Source of the DNA: Thermoactinomyces intermedius
Lineage (GTDB): Bacteria; Bacillota; Bacilli; Thermoactinomycetales; Thermoactinomycetaceae
Assembly: GCF_016055025.1 (NCBI RefSeq)
Contig: NZ_JAECVW010000009.1
DNA: 64,000 nucleotides
Direction: 5' to 3' (one strand)
Within the stretch, counting starts at the first letter, position 1, and every line of letters starts with the position of its first letter. The notes beneath the pieces are model-generated. The model had not been told where the DNA came from and ran no database searches. It was given only the letters and a program-made list of their open reading frames with translations. The translations under genes were made by a program, and so were the position numbers. This document shows positions 52,697 through 60,982 of this stretch, one piece after another.

Positions 52697-53326
52697 TTAG
52701 CTCCGTCTGTGCCTTTTTAATCTTTCAATTTCTCCGTTGATGATAAACTCCAGATTTTGATGAATCTCTTCCACATCCCAGTCCCACCATCTGATTTCCA
52801 GCCAGTCCCTGATCACTTCATCAGGATAGCGTTTTTTAATCAACTTTGCCGGGTTTCCTCCAACAACGCAATACGGGGACACATCCTTTGTCACAACCGA
52901 CCGGGCGGCAATGATGGCTCCATCCCCGATGGTCACTCCGGGCAGGATCGTGGCATCCCGTCCGATCCAGACATCATTTCCGACTTTTGTATCCCCTTTG
53001 AGCGGCAACGCTTCCAAAGATGGAACGTGTTGTTCCCACCCGTTGCTAAACAGATGAAAAGGAAAAGTGGAACCATCCATCCGGTGGTTGGAGCCATTCA
53101 TGAGAAACGTCGTTCCGGGACCGATGGAACAAAACTTTCCGATGATCAACCGGTCCCCGATTGCTTCATAATGATATAAAACCTGATCCTCGAAGGATTC
53201 GCCATGTTTACTGTCATAATAAGAATATTCCCCCGCAATGATGTTTTTTCTTGTGATCGAAGGTTTGATGAATTGAAGCTTTTGGTTTCCCGGGACCGGA
53301 AACCGGTTTTGCGGATCGGGTCCCAT
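52697..53326 (-). CDS. vat: Streptogramin A O-acetyltransferase (Vat family)
   Basis: Left-handed beta-helix acetyltransferase, 209 residues, that inactivates group A streptogramins. LMNGSNHRMDGSTFPFHLF with the catalytic His at about residue 81 is the Vat hallmark, and GDTKVGNDVWIGRDATILPG and AIIAARSVVTKDV are hexapeptide-repeat rungs. The start MGPDPQNRFPV agrees with known Vat N-termini, though its ribosome-binding site is weak; a GTG nine codons earlier is the alternative. It lies 33 nt after vgb, in one transcript. Confidence 0.93.
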   Translation of the reverse strand: MGPDPQNRFPVPGNQKLQFIKPSITRKNIIAGEYSYYDSKHGESFEDQVLYHYEAIGDRLIIGKFCSIGPGTTFLMNGSNHRMDGSTFPFHLFSNGWEQHVPSLEALPLKGDTKVGNDVWIGRDATILPGVTIGDGAIIAARSVVTKDVSPYCVVGGNPAKLIKKRYPDEVIRDWLEIRWWDWDVEEIHQNLEFIINGEIERLKRHRRS

Positions 53327-53359
53327 CTGTCGGTGCAAAGGCAACAGCCTCACCTCGTT

Positions 53360-54268
53360 TCATTCGTTTTGTGTCAATTTGCCGATTTTCCCGCATTCCA
53401 GGGCAAACCACACCGTTTTCCCATCCCCGCTTGCAATGCCGTGCGGTTCGGCATGAGGGGTTGTCAAGTTGTATATTTCAAAGGCTTGATTGCTTTTTAT
53501 CCTTCCGATCTGATTCGATCCCCACAGTGTCAACCACAATTCATGGCCGGCTCCGGTCGTGATGGCATGAGGCCGGGCGTTTTTCACCGGAATTTCATAT
53601 TCCGTGATATCGCCGGAAGGGGTGATTCTCCCCACCTTGTTTCCGTTGATCTCCACAAACCACAAAGCATCATCGTTTCCCTGGGTGATCCCGACAAGCG
53701 CTGATTGAGGCGTGGGAATTTCAAACTCCGTGATTTCGCCGCTTAACGTGATTCTCCCGATGCAATTGGCTTGGTTTTCCGTGAACCAGAGTGCTTTGTC
53801 CGGCCCCGTTGTGATCATCGATGGGAAAGCCCCTTTGCGGGGCAATGCATATTCCACAAAGGTGCCATCTTTTGAAAGATGCCCGATCCGGTTTCCGTTG
53901 ATTTCGGTAAACCATATTTTTTGATCGGGTCCTTCGGCAATCCCGAACGGGGCGGAATCCGGATGAGGCAAGGGATACTCGATCATTTCCCCGTCCCTGG
54001 TCAACCTCCCGATTTGATTTGCGGCATTTTCCGTAAACCAGACTTCACCGTCTGACGAAACGGTTATACATAACACTTTTGCACCCGGTGTCGGCACAGG
54101 GTATTCCTTAATGGTTCCGTCCGGGCTCAGGCAACCGATCTGATTGGCTTCATGCTCTGTAAACCAGACCTCCCCACGGTCCGAAACGGCCATGCCGTAA
54201 GGTCCCGTGTTTGGATCGGACAGTGTGATTTCTTGCAGTTGGTATTCCATCTTCTTTTTTCTTTCCAT
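53360..54268 (-). CDS. vgb: Virginiamycin B lyase (streptogramin B lyase)
   Basis: Seven-bladed beta-propeller that linearises group B streptogramins by elimination; about 300 residues. Blade repeats such as GEVWFTENAANQIGRLT and ALWFTENQANCIGRIT recur. The catalytic region matches Vgb: PHAITTG, AEPHGIASGD and ALECGKIG carry the two His and the Glu. Start uncertain: the GGGAGG in the 3' arm of the attenuator stem serves a GTG (54271) or ATG (54268), while family alignment favours MEYQLQEI at 54250. First gene of vgb-vat. Confidence 0.93.
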   Translation of the reverse strand: MERKKKMEYQLQEITLSDPNTGPYGMAVSDRGEVWFTEHEANQIGCLSPDGTIKEYPVPTPGAKVLCITVSSDGEVWFTENAANQIGRLTRDGEMIEYPLPHPDSAPFGIAEGPDQKIWFTEINGNRIGHLSKDGTFVEYALPRKGAFPSMITTGPDKALWFTENQANCIGRITLSGEITEFEIPTPQSALVGITQGNDDALWFVEINGNKVGRITPSGDITEYEIPVKNARPHAITTGAGHELWLTLWGSNQIGRIKSNQAFEIYNLTTPHAEPHGIASGDGKTVWFALECGKIGKLTQNE

Positions 54269-54270
54269 CA

Positions 54271-54310
54271 CAAAAACAACCTCCCGTCTCATTCTTCCGA
54301 GACAGGAGGT
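54271..54310 (-). terminator. Attenuator terminator before vgb
   Basis: ACCTCC-TGTCTC (54299-54310 side) pairs with GAGAC-GGGAGGT (54279-54290 side), followed on the minus strand by TGTTTTTG. The GGGAGG of the 3' arm doubles as the likely vgb ribosome-binding site. Confidence 0.85.
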
Positions 54311-54452
54311 CATGTTATGCATAAACAACAGCTGCATTCTATTTGCCTGAATTCAGACACACGGATGCATGCCAAAAAATGCACATTTCATTCATCCTGC
54401 CTCAGAAGAATCCGTCGTTCTGTTCATTCGCATGACTGATTTTTCTCCGGAG

Positions 54453-54476
54453 TCAGGATAAATAGATCATGTGCAT
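54453..54476 (-). CDS. Candidate 7-residue leader peptide of vgb
   Basis: ATG to TGA reads MHMIYLS. AAAGGGAG (54482-54489 read on minus) lies 5 nt upstream, a good ribosome-binding site. It is placed upstream of the antiterminator segment, as drug-sensing leader peptides are. No proof of translation from sequence alone. Confidence 0.45.
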   Translation of the reverse strand: MHMIYLS

Positions 54477-54512
54477 ACATTCTCCCTTTCCGTTGTTGGA
54501 TGTCTTCCTTTA

Positions 54513-54541
54513 AACTTATCTGATTTTTTGCGCTCCGTCAA
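54513..54541 (-). promoter_or_regulatory. Candidate promoter of vgb-vat
   Basis: Minus-strand TTGACG (54536-54541), 17-nt spacer and TAAGTT (54513-54518). The -35 is good and the -10 is weak. Confidence 0.45.
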
Positions 54542-54592
54542 CTTCCGGATCGGTTCAAACTGCTTTCCGCATCACCAATCATTTATAAAAAC

Positions 54593-54633
54593 AAAAAACC
54601 TCTTGCGGTTGATGGCAACCGAAGAGGTTTTTT
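54593..54633 (-). terminator. Terminator of glmS
   Basis: AAAAAACCTCTT and AAGAGGTTTTTT with inner CGGTT/AACCG pairing; a strong stem just after the glmS stop. Confidence 0.92.
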
Positions 54634-54665
54634 CACAAATGATCTTTGTTCCGTTCATTTTTTCT

Positions 54666-56492
54666 TTATTCCACCGTCACGCTTTTTGCCAGATTCCGCG
54701 GTTTATCCACATCGAAGCCGCGCTCCAGGCATGCATAGTAGGCGAACAATTGCAGCGGGATGACCGTCAATACCGGAGCCAAAAGATCCAGTGTCGACGG
54801 GATGTGGATCACTTCATCCACGGATTTGATCATCTCCGTGTCGCCTTCCCCGGCAAACCCGAGAACATAAGCGCCACGGGCTTTCACTTCCTGGATGTTG
54901 CTGATCATTTTTTCATAAACACTGCCCTGGGTGGCCAGCGCAATGACCGGGATGTTTTCTTCAATCAAAGCCAAGGTGCCGTGTTTCAATTCGCCGGCCG
55001 CATAAGCTTCGGAATGAATGTAGGAAATCTCTTTTAATTTGAGCGAACCTTCCAAAGTAACGGCATAATCCAAGCCGCGTCCCAGGAAGAAGAGATGTTC
55101 ATGGCTGGCGATGTCCCGGGCAAATTGTTCAACCACATCGGTTTGGCCGAGTACCTGCTCTGCTTTTTCCGGCAATTCTTCCAGGTGACGGATGATTTCC
55201 GCCAGTTCTTCCCGGCTTTTTCCGCCACGAACCTGAGCCAAATAAATTCCCAGCATATAAATGGCAATCAATTGCGAAGTATAAGCTTTGGTGGAAGCCA
55301 CCGCGATTTCCGGTCCGGCCCAGGTAATGATCACATCATCGGCTTCCCGGGAAACGCTGGATCCAACCACGTTCGTAATGGCAAGAACCCGGGCGCCGTG
55401 CTTTTTCGCTTCCCTGAGGGCAGCCAGCGTATCGGCGGTTTCCCCGGATTGGCTGATCACGACAACCAGCGTTTTTTCGGTAATGAGCGGATTACGATAC
55501 CGGTATTCGGACGCCACATCCACTTCGACCGGAATCCGTGCGAGATCTTCCAACACATATTTCCCGACTAGTCCGGCGTGATAAGCCGTTCCGCAAGCCA
55601 CAAAGTGAATTTTTTCGATCTCTTGGATTTGTTCTTTGGTCAGCTTCACTTCATTGGATAAATCCACTTCCCCGTCTTTCAGACGACCGGACAACGTGTC
55701 GCGAATCGCTTTGGGTTGTTCGTGGATTTCTTTCAGCATGAAGTGGTCATAGCCGCCTTTTTCCGCTGTTTCAATGTCCCATTTGACATTCATGACTTCC
55801 CGTTCCACAGGCGTCCCGTCCACTTTCATCAGGGTCACCTGGTTTTCTTTCAGGACAGCCATTTCCCCGTCTTCCAGAATGTACACATCGCGGGTGTGTT
55901 GCAAAATCGCCGGGATATCGGAAGCAATAAAGTTTTCCGATTCGCCGACCCCGACAATCAGAGGGCTTGCCTGGCGCACAGCCACCAATTTATCCGGCTC
56001 CAATTCGCTGATAATTCCCAAGGCATAGGCCCCTTCCAAGCGGGCCACCACGTCCCGCACGGTGGAAACCAAGTCGCCGTTCCACATGTCAGCCAGCAGT
56101 TTGGCTACCACTTCCGAGTCCGTTTCGGATTCAAAGGTGAATCCTTTGGCGATCAATTCTTCTTTCAGTTCAATGTAGTTTTCGATAATCCCGTTATGAA
56201 CCACCGCAAAACGACCTGTTTGGTCCGTATGGGGATGGGAGTTTTGGTCTGAAGGCTTTCCGTGTGTCGCCCACCGGGTATGTCCGATTCCCAACGTCCC
56301 CGGCAGGGATTGGGCACGGAGTTTTTCTTCGAGATTGGTCAGCCGTCCTTCGGTTTTTTGCACACCGATCGTTTCCCCGTTGTAAACCGCCAGACCAGCC
56401 GAATCATATCCGCGATATTCCAATTTGCTCAAACCTTCAAGCAACAGATTTTGAGCCTCTTTGGAGCCAATATATCCAACAATTCCGCACAT
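54666..56492 (-). CDS. glmS: Glutamine-fructose-6-phosphate aminotransferase (isomerizing)
   Basis: Makes glucosamine-6-phosphate, the entry step to UDP-GlcNAc; 608 residues. The N-terminal nucleophile Cys2 lies in MCGIVGYIG with the glutaminase motif GIGHTRWATHGKPS; two SIS domains follow (VVISQSGETADTLAAL near residue 350) and the C-terminal VDKPRNLAKSVTVE is typical. The mRNA leader is a glmS ribozyme, so the product controls its own synthesis. Confidence 0.98.
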   Translation of the reverse strand: MCGIVGYIGSKEAQNLLLEGLSKLEYRGYDSAGLAVYNGETIGVQKTEGRLTNLEEKLRAQSLPGTLGIGHTRWATHGKPSDQNSHPHTDQTGRFAVVHNGIIENYIELKEELIAKGFTFESETDSEVVAKLLADMWNGDLVSTVRDVVARLEGAYALGIISELEPDKLVAVRQASPLIVGVGESENFIASDIPAILQHTRDVYILEDGEMAVLKENQVTLMKVDGTPVEREVMNVKWDIETAEKGGYDHFMLKEIHEQPKAIRDTLSGRLKDGEVDLSNEVKLTKEQIQEIEKIHFVACGTAYHAGLVGKYVLEDLARIPVEVDVASEYRYRNPLITEKTLVVVISQSGETADTLAALREAKKHGARVLAITNVVGSSVSREADDVIITWAGPEIAVASTKAYTSQLIAIYMLGIYLAQVRGGKSREELAEIIRHLEELPEKAEQVLGQTDVVEQFARDIASHEHLFFLGRGLDYAVTLEGSLKLKEISYIHSEAYAAGELKHGTLALIEENIPVIALATQGSVYEKMISNIQEVKARGAYVLGFAGEGDTEMIKSVDEVIHIPSTLDLLAPVLTVIPLQLFAYYACLERGFDVDKPRNLAKSVTVE

Positions 56493-56629
56493 ATGTGAAT
56501 ACCCCCTGAAATTCGCAGAAACAATGACGAACCACGGGTATCCAAAGCCTGTTTGTCTTTGACCCGTTCATCATCATTTCCACGCTTTCTCTTTTTTTCT
56601 CTTTTTTGTTTTCGTCCGACCTCTCTTGG

Positions 56630-56782
56630 CATCATATCGCAACTTTTGTACAACGGGTCGCCCCGCTGTTTTGTGTCGCGATTCCTCGGCTTTGATGCGA
56701 AGCCGGGAGGTATCCGCCGATCACTCGATACTCCTCCTCCTCGTCAACTGCAGATCCACGTCTCCTCTGCAGCCCAGGCGCT
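56630..56782 (-). promoter_or_regulatory. glmS ribozyme (GlcN6P-activated self-cleaving riboswitch)
   Basis: Read on minus, the leader carries the conserved core: A then GCGCC at the cleavage site (between 56782 and 56781), CTGCAGTTGACGAGG, TATCGAG, CGGCGGAT, CTCCCGG and a 3' pseudoknot region ending near ACAAAAGTTGCGATATGATG. Binding of GlcN6P triggers cleavage and decay of glmS mRNA. Confidence 0.93.
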
Positions 56783-57191
56783 TTACAACAACCATATTCA
56801 TTGAATAAGCCGCTCCCTCTTTCCGGACATCACCTCCTGAACGGATTCATTCATGAAAAAACACTCATGTATATGGTATTCAAAGATGTTCCGGATGTAA
56901 AGGGCGGGATAAAAATGATCCCACCAGCCAAACCCGTGATTTTTCAACCGTTGATCCCTCTTGAAAAGAAGGTTTTTAATAATTTGTGATGAAAAAATAA
57001 TATATTTCTGAAATATTCAAAGCGGGGTTTCACTTGAAAAACATTCAAATAAAAGATGCGGAAAAAGATGAATCGCTATCAATTCACCACCGGGGCACTT
57101 TTGCCCGATTGGTTGGATGGACCGGCCATCTTGTTGGTGGCGGGAGCCGCCTTTGGTTTCTTTTATTCAATCACCGTGAATCATATTCACA
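56783..57191. other. Intergenic region between glmM and the glmS ribozyme
   Basis: No supported gene. It must hold the glmS promoter on the minus strand, but no clear hexamer pair stands out. A plus-strand frame from the ATG near 57065 runs into the glmM terminator and looks like chance coding. Confidence 0.5.
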
Positions 57192-57231
57192 ATAAAAACC
57201 CTGTTTCTCTGATGAATAGGAAGAAACAGGG
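57192..57231 (-). terminator. Terminator of cdaA-cdaR-glmM
   Basis: CCCTGTTTCT (57199-57208) and AGAAACAGGG (57222-57231), followed by a T-run on the minus strand. Confidence 0.9.
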
Positions 57232-57251
57232 CTTCAGCTTACGATTATTTT

Positions 57252-58592
57252 TTAATTCAATTGGTTGCGGACTTCTTCCGCGATTTGATTCACATATTTT
57301 TGCAACAACTCTTCGTCCGGGCCTTCGGCCATCACACGGATCAGCGACTCGGTACCAGAGGGGCGCACCAATACCCGGCCTTCATTTCCCAAAGCTTTTT
57401 CCACGGATTCAATCGCAGAACGGATCGCATGGTTCTGGTCCCAGCCTTCTTTGGTTTTCACGGGGACATTGGTCAACAATTGGGGGTATTTGGTCATAAT
57501 TTTGGTCAAATCCGACAAGGTTTGTCCTTTTTCCTTCACCACCCGCAAGAGTTGAACCGCTGTCAACATGCCGTCGCCGGTTGTGTTGTAATCGAGGAAA
57601 ATAATGTGGCCGGATTGTTCACCGCCGAGATTAAAGCCGCCTTCTCTCATTTTTTCCATCACATAACGGTCGCCCACTTTGGTTTTTTCCGTGGCGATTC
57701 CCAATTTCTCCGCCGCTTTAAAGAAACCGATGTTGCTCATCACGGTGGTGACAATGGTATCTCCTTTTAAGGTGCCGTTTTCCTTCATATAGGCTCCGCA
57801 GATGGCCATGATTTGATCGCCGTCCACCACATTTCCTTTTTCGTCCACGGCAATCAACCGGTCCGCATCTCCGTCAAAAGCCAGCCCAAGGTGCGCTTGT
57901 TGTTTTAACACTTCTTCCTGCAAACGCTCCGGATGCGTCGAACCGCAATTCACATTGATGTTGACGCCGTCGGGATGGGCGAAAATGGTGGTGACATCCG
58001 CCCCCAGATCCCGTAGCAACATCGGTGCCAACTCATAAGCCGCTCCGTTGGCACAATCCACCACAATATGCATTCCGCACAAATCGGTGTCTATGGTTTG
58101 TTTCAAATGTTCCAAATAGGTTTGCGCTGCATCGTGATGATCCGTGACACGACCGATTCCTTCTCCGACCGGGCGAGGCAGGTTGTCGTCTTCGCGATCC
58201 AATAACGCTTCAATCTCTGCTTCCGTTTCATCCGACAATTTGTAGCCGTCGGCTCCAAAAAATTTGATTCCATTATCTTCAAAGGGGTTATGGGATGCGG
58301 AAATCATCACTCCGGCATCCGCTTCAAAATGACGGGTCAAAAAGGCCACACCGGGGGTTGAGATGACACCCAACCGAAACACATCACATCCGATGGAAAG
58401 CATTCCGCTGATGAGCGCGGATTCCAACATTTCCCCTGACAAGCGTGTATCTCTTCCCACAACAATTTTCGGGCGCTTTTTTCCTTTGGTCAGCACATAG
58501 GCTCCGTAACGTCCGAGGCGGAAGGCTAATTCAGGTGTTAACCCTTGATTCGCTACTCCCCGTACTCCATCGGTTCCAAAATATTTACCCAT
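57252..58592 (-). CDS. glmM: Phosphoglucosamine mutase
   Basis: Converts GlcN-6-P to GlcN-1-P for cell-wall precursors; 446 residues. MGKYFGTDGVRGVANQGLTPE at the N-terminus, phosphoserine loop VMISASHNPFEDNGIKFFG near residue 97, metal loop AFDGDADRLIAVDE near 240, and RPSGTESLIRVMAEG at the C-terminus. Third gene of cdaA-cdaR-glmM; GlmM and CdaR are known to modulate CdaA activity in Firmicutes. Confidence 0.98.
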   Translation of the reverse strand: MGKYFGTDGVRGVANQGLTPELAFRLGRYGAYVLTKGKKRPKIVVGRDTRLSGEMLESALISGMLSIGCDVFRLGVISTPGVAFLTRHFEADAGVMISASHNPFEDNGIKFFGADGYKLSDETEAEIEALLDREDDNLPRPVGEGIGRVTDHHDAAQTYLEHLKQTIDTDLCGMHIVVDCANGAAYELAPMLLRDLGADVTTIFAHPDGVNINVNCGSTHPERLQEEVLKQQAHLGLAFDGDADRLIAVDEKGNVVDGDQIMAICGAYMKENGTLKGDTIVTTVMSNIGFFKAAEKLGIATEKTKVGDRYVMEKMREGGFNLGGEQSGHIIFLDYNTTGDGMLTAVQLLRVVKEKGQTLSDLTKIMTKYPQLLTNVPVKTKEGWDQNHAIRSAIESVEKALGNEGRVLVRPSGTESLIRVMAEGPDEELLQKYVNQIAEEVRNQLN

Positions 58593-58621
58593 GTTTTCTC
58601 CTCCTCAATCATCAAGAACCA

Positions 58622-59827
58622 TTATTCGCTGTCACGAATCCTGATCTTTGCCTTTAAATTGTTCTGTTCGGCCACTTGGATAAAGTCAGGCAAAATAAAC
58701 CGGATTGGTACTTCATGAATTCCTTCCGACAAACCTGAAATATCAATGACCGCTTTGATGTCCGATTGATTGAGCCCCGTCAAGTTTTTCGGTGCCCCTG
58801 AAAGAGTGATATTCATGTTTCCTCCGGAGGGTGAGAGAATATCAATTTTTTGTTTCTCTTCCTGCCCCGTCACGGTAAGCGGAACATCTTCCAACGTCTT
58901 TTCCTTGGCAGAAACCATTTTAACATAAATCTCTATCTCCTTGGGCTCCACTTTGATCGCGCCTTCACGGATTGGAATTGGCACGGTCCGTTTGAAATCT
59001 TTCCGGGCATTGCTCAAGTCCAACTCCGGACCAATGTAATATTGAAGGTTTTCAAGATATTCATTAAAACCGTAAACCGTCACTTGATCCTGGCTGGCCC
59101 GAATGCTTTCCACCGCGTAACCCGCGGGCGGCGGCTCTTTCACATCAATCAAAAGCGGAACCTGTTTGTTGGGAATGCTGATGGGCACTTCCACCGTAAC
59201 GACGCTTGGCGAGATCTCCACTTGTTGAATCAACCCATTGTCACCATACGCCTGTAGCCGGACAACTTTTTTAAGTGTTTGAGTTTGTCCCGACAAATAC
59301 ACAACGGCCTTCACCGCTTTTACCTGGTCCAAACGGCTTTCGGTTCCCCGGACCAACACCCGTTGAGGGGTGACAACCGGTTTATTGATATGTAAACCGT
59401 CCGGAACGTTGCCAATCACATCCGCTTGCACCGTCATTTCTTTCTGCACTTTCTGTTTTAAAGTCACAGAAACCCGTTCCGGCTTTACTTTTCCTTTGAC
59501 GCCAAGGGGCAATCCTTCGATCTGTACGGGAAGACGGTGTTCCCCTTCCCCCACTTCATTTGCATCCACAAACAATCGGTAAGTTCCCGGGACGTTTTCC
59601 AACGCCCGCTTGTCTCCGTATAACTGCAATTCCACTTTGGGAGGATGCCCTGTCAGTTCAAATTGTTCCTTGTCGTATTTTACCTGAACCGTCACATCCC
59701 GAATGGTCATGCTTTCCTTGACTGAAAAGGAAGAAAAGGAATGATCGGTCACGGTCAGCCACAACATGACGGCCAGCAATAAGGAAACAATGCGCAACAC
59801 CAAATCATTTTCCAGCCATTTATTCAT
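58622..59827 (-). CDS. cdaR: CdaA regulatory protein CdaR (YbbR domains)
   Basis: 401-residue extracellular regulator with one N-terminal helix (DLVLRIVSLLLAVMLWLTV) and about four YbbR repeats outside the membrane. It binds and tunes CdaA. It overlaps the cdaA end by 8 nt. Confidence 0.94.
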   Translation of the reverse strand: MNKWLENDLVLRIVSLLLAVMLWLTVTDHSFSSFSVKESMTIRDVTVQVKYDKEQFELTGHPPKVELQLYGDKRALENVPGTYRLFVDANEVGEGEHRLPVQIEGLPLGVKGKVKPERVSVTLKQKVQKEMTVQADVIGNVPDGLHINKPVVTPQRVLVRGTESRLDQVKAVKAVVYLSGQTQTLKKVVRLQAYGDNGLIQQVEISPSVVTVEVPISIPNKQVPLLIDVKEPPPAGYAVESIRASQDQVTVYGFNEYLENLQYYIGPELDLSNARKDFKRTVPIPIREGAIKVEPKEIEIYVKMVSAKEKTLEDVPLTVTGQEEKQKIDILSPSGGNMNITLSGAPKNLTGLNQSDIKAVIDISGLSEGIHEVPIRFILPDFIQVAEQNNLKAKIRIRDSE

Positions 59828-60650
59828 CTTTCTCCTTCCCCTCTTCCTTTTCCTTACGCATCCAGAAGACGGTTGAGAACTTTTCCGGGGGTTTCAGCAA
59901 TTCGTATAAACGCGACACCAATTCGTCCTCGCTCAAATTCCGCTCCAATTCTCCTTGATAAGCCAGAGAGATTTGCCCGGTTTCTTCGGATGCGATCACA
60001 ACCACGGCATCGGTCACTTCGCTTAACCCGATTCCCGCCCGGTGCCTGGTGCCCAAATCTTTGCTGATGTAGGGATTTTCGCTGAGCGGCAAATAACACC
60101 CGGCCGCCATCACGGATTCTTCCCGGATAATCACCGCCCCGTCATGAAGCGGTGCTTTCGGAATAAAAATATTTTTGAGCAACTCCGCACTCAGCCGGGC
60201 TTCCAGAACGGTTCCGGTTTCAATGTAATCAGACAAGCCGGTATCCTTTTCGATCACAATCAATGCACCAATTTTTTGTTTTGCGAGTTGAACAACGGCT
60301 TTGGTCACTTCACTGACAATTTTGGTTGCGATTTGGTCTTCCACCTGACTGCTTCTCCCAAAAAAATAGCCTCGTCCCAGTTGTTCCAACGCCCTGCGCA
60401 ACTCCGGCTGAAAAATCACGATGACGGCAATGAGTCCCACGGAAAAGAAATTTTCAATAAAAAACTCCAATGTTTTCAGTTCAAATTCATTACTGATCAG
60501 CCAAATGACCAGTAATACGGTGATTCCTTTCAATAATTGAACAGCCCGGGTTCCCCGCATCAATTTCAGCAAATGATAAATCACATAACTGACAATCAGA
60601 ATGTCTACAACATCACTCAGATAATTTTTTACCTCAGCCAATGACTGCAT
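59820..60650 (-). CDS. cdaA: Diadenylate cyclase CdaA
   Basis: Makes c-di-AMP from two ATP; 276 residues. Three N-terminal helices, a coiled stretch (PELRRALEQLGRGYFF), then the DAC domain with APLHDGAVII and the GTRHRAGIGLSEVTDA motif (DGA and RHR). The ATG follows GGAGGGGC. Head of the cdaA-cdaR-glmM operon that links second messenger and wall synthesis. Confidence 0.97.
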   Translation of the reverse strand: MQSLAEVKNYLSDVVDILIVSYVIYHLLKLMRGTRAVQLLKGITVLLVIWLISNEFELKTLEFFIENFFSVGLIAVIVIFQPELRRALEQLGRGYFFGRSSQVEDQIATKIVSEVTKAVVQLAKQKIGALIVIEKDTGLSDYIETGTVLEARLSAELLKNIFIPKAPLHDGAVIIREESVMAAGCYLPLSENPYISKDLGTRHRAGIGLSEVTDAVVVIASEETGQISLAYQGELERNLSEDELVSRLYELLKPPEKFSTVFWMRKEKEEGKEKDE

Positions 60651-60802
60651 CAAGCCCCTCCATTTAAACCATTCGTTCGGTAGATCATCTCTTTTTATTT
60701 TTTCGTAAACGGAAAAAAATATTGTTCCGGATCCCGTTTTTTCAAATCCCTGTTTCCGCTGCTCAGGTATTTTGACGGATGACTCCTTCCCGTTTCACCA
60801 TT

Positions 60803-60831
60803 AATATAACACTTCCTGTCCGGCAACCCAA
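60803..60831 (-). promoter_or_regulatory. Candidate promoter of the cdaA operon
   Basis: Minus-strand TTGGGT (60826-60831), 17-nt spacer, TATATT (60803-60808). Confidence 0.4.
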
Positions 60832-60925
60832 ATCAAAGGGGTTCTTCCAACCCTTTCCTCCCCTGCCGTCATCAAAACCCTGGCCGGTTCGTTCCCGCCA
60901 TATTCTCAGGCGGTGCGATGCCACG

Positions 60926-60962
60926 AAAAAAGCTGCAACCCGGACAGGTCACAGCTTTTTTC
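60926..60962 (-). terminator. Terminator of arginase
   Basis: AAAAAAGCTG and CAGCTTTTTT around a 16-nt loop, just after the rocF stop. Confidence 0.75.
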
Positions 60963-60982
60963 TATCTGAAGCATAATATCTA

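Larger units (their letters stand above)
54269..54592 (-). promoter_or_regulatory. Attenuation leader of vgb-vat
   Basis: About 240-nt leader between the glmS terminator and vgb. Candidate promoter 54513-54541, a short frame with a good ribosome-binding site at 54453-54476, an antiterminator segment 54395-54412, and a terminator 54279-54310 just before vgb. The antiterminator is complementary to 54291-54307 inside the terminator, allowing for two G-U pairs. Confidence 0.7.
60651..60982. other. Intergenic region between arginase and cdaA
   Basis: No gene seen. It holds the candidate cdaA promoter (60803-60831) and the arginase terminator (60926-60962). Confidence 0.6.

Noticed and set aside
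57056..57499. A 147-codon plus-strand frame starting near 57056
   Set aside because: It runs through the glmM terminator and then antisense through glmM; the non-overlapping part has no recognised features.
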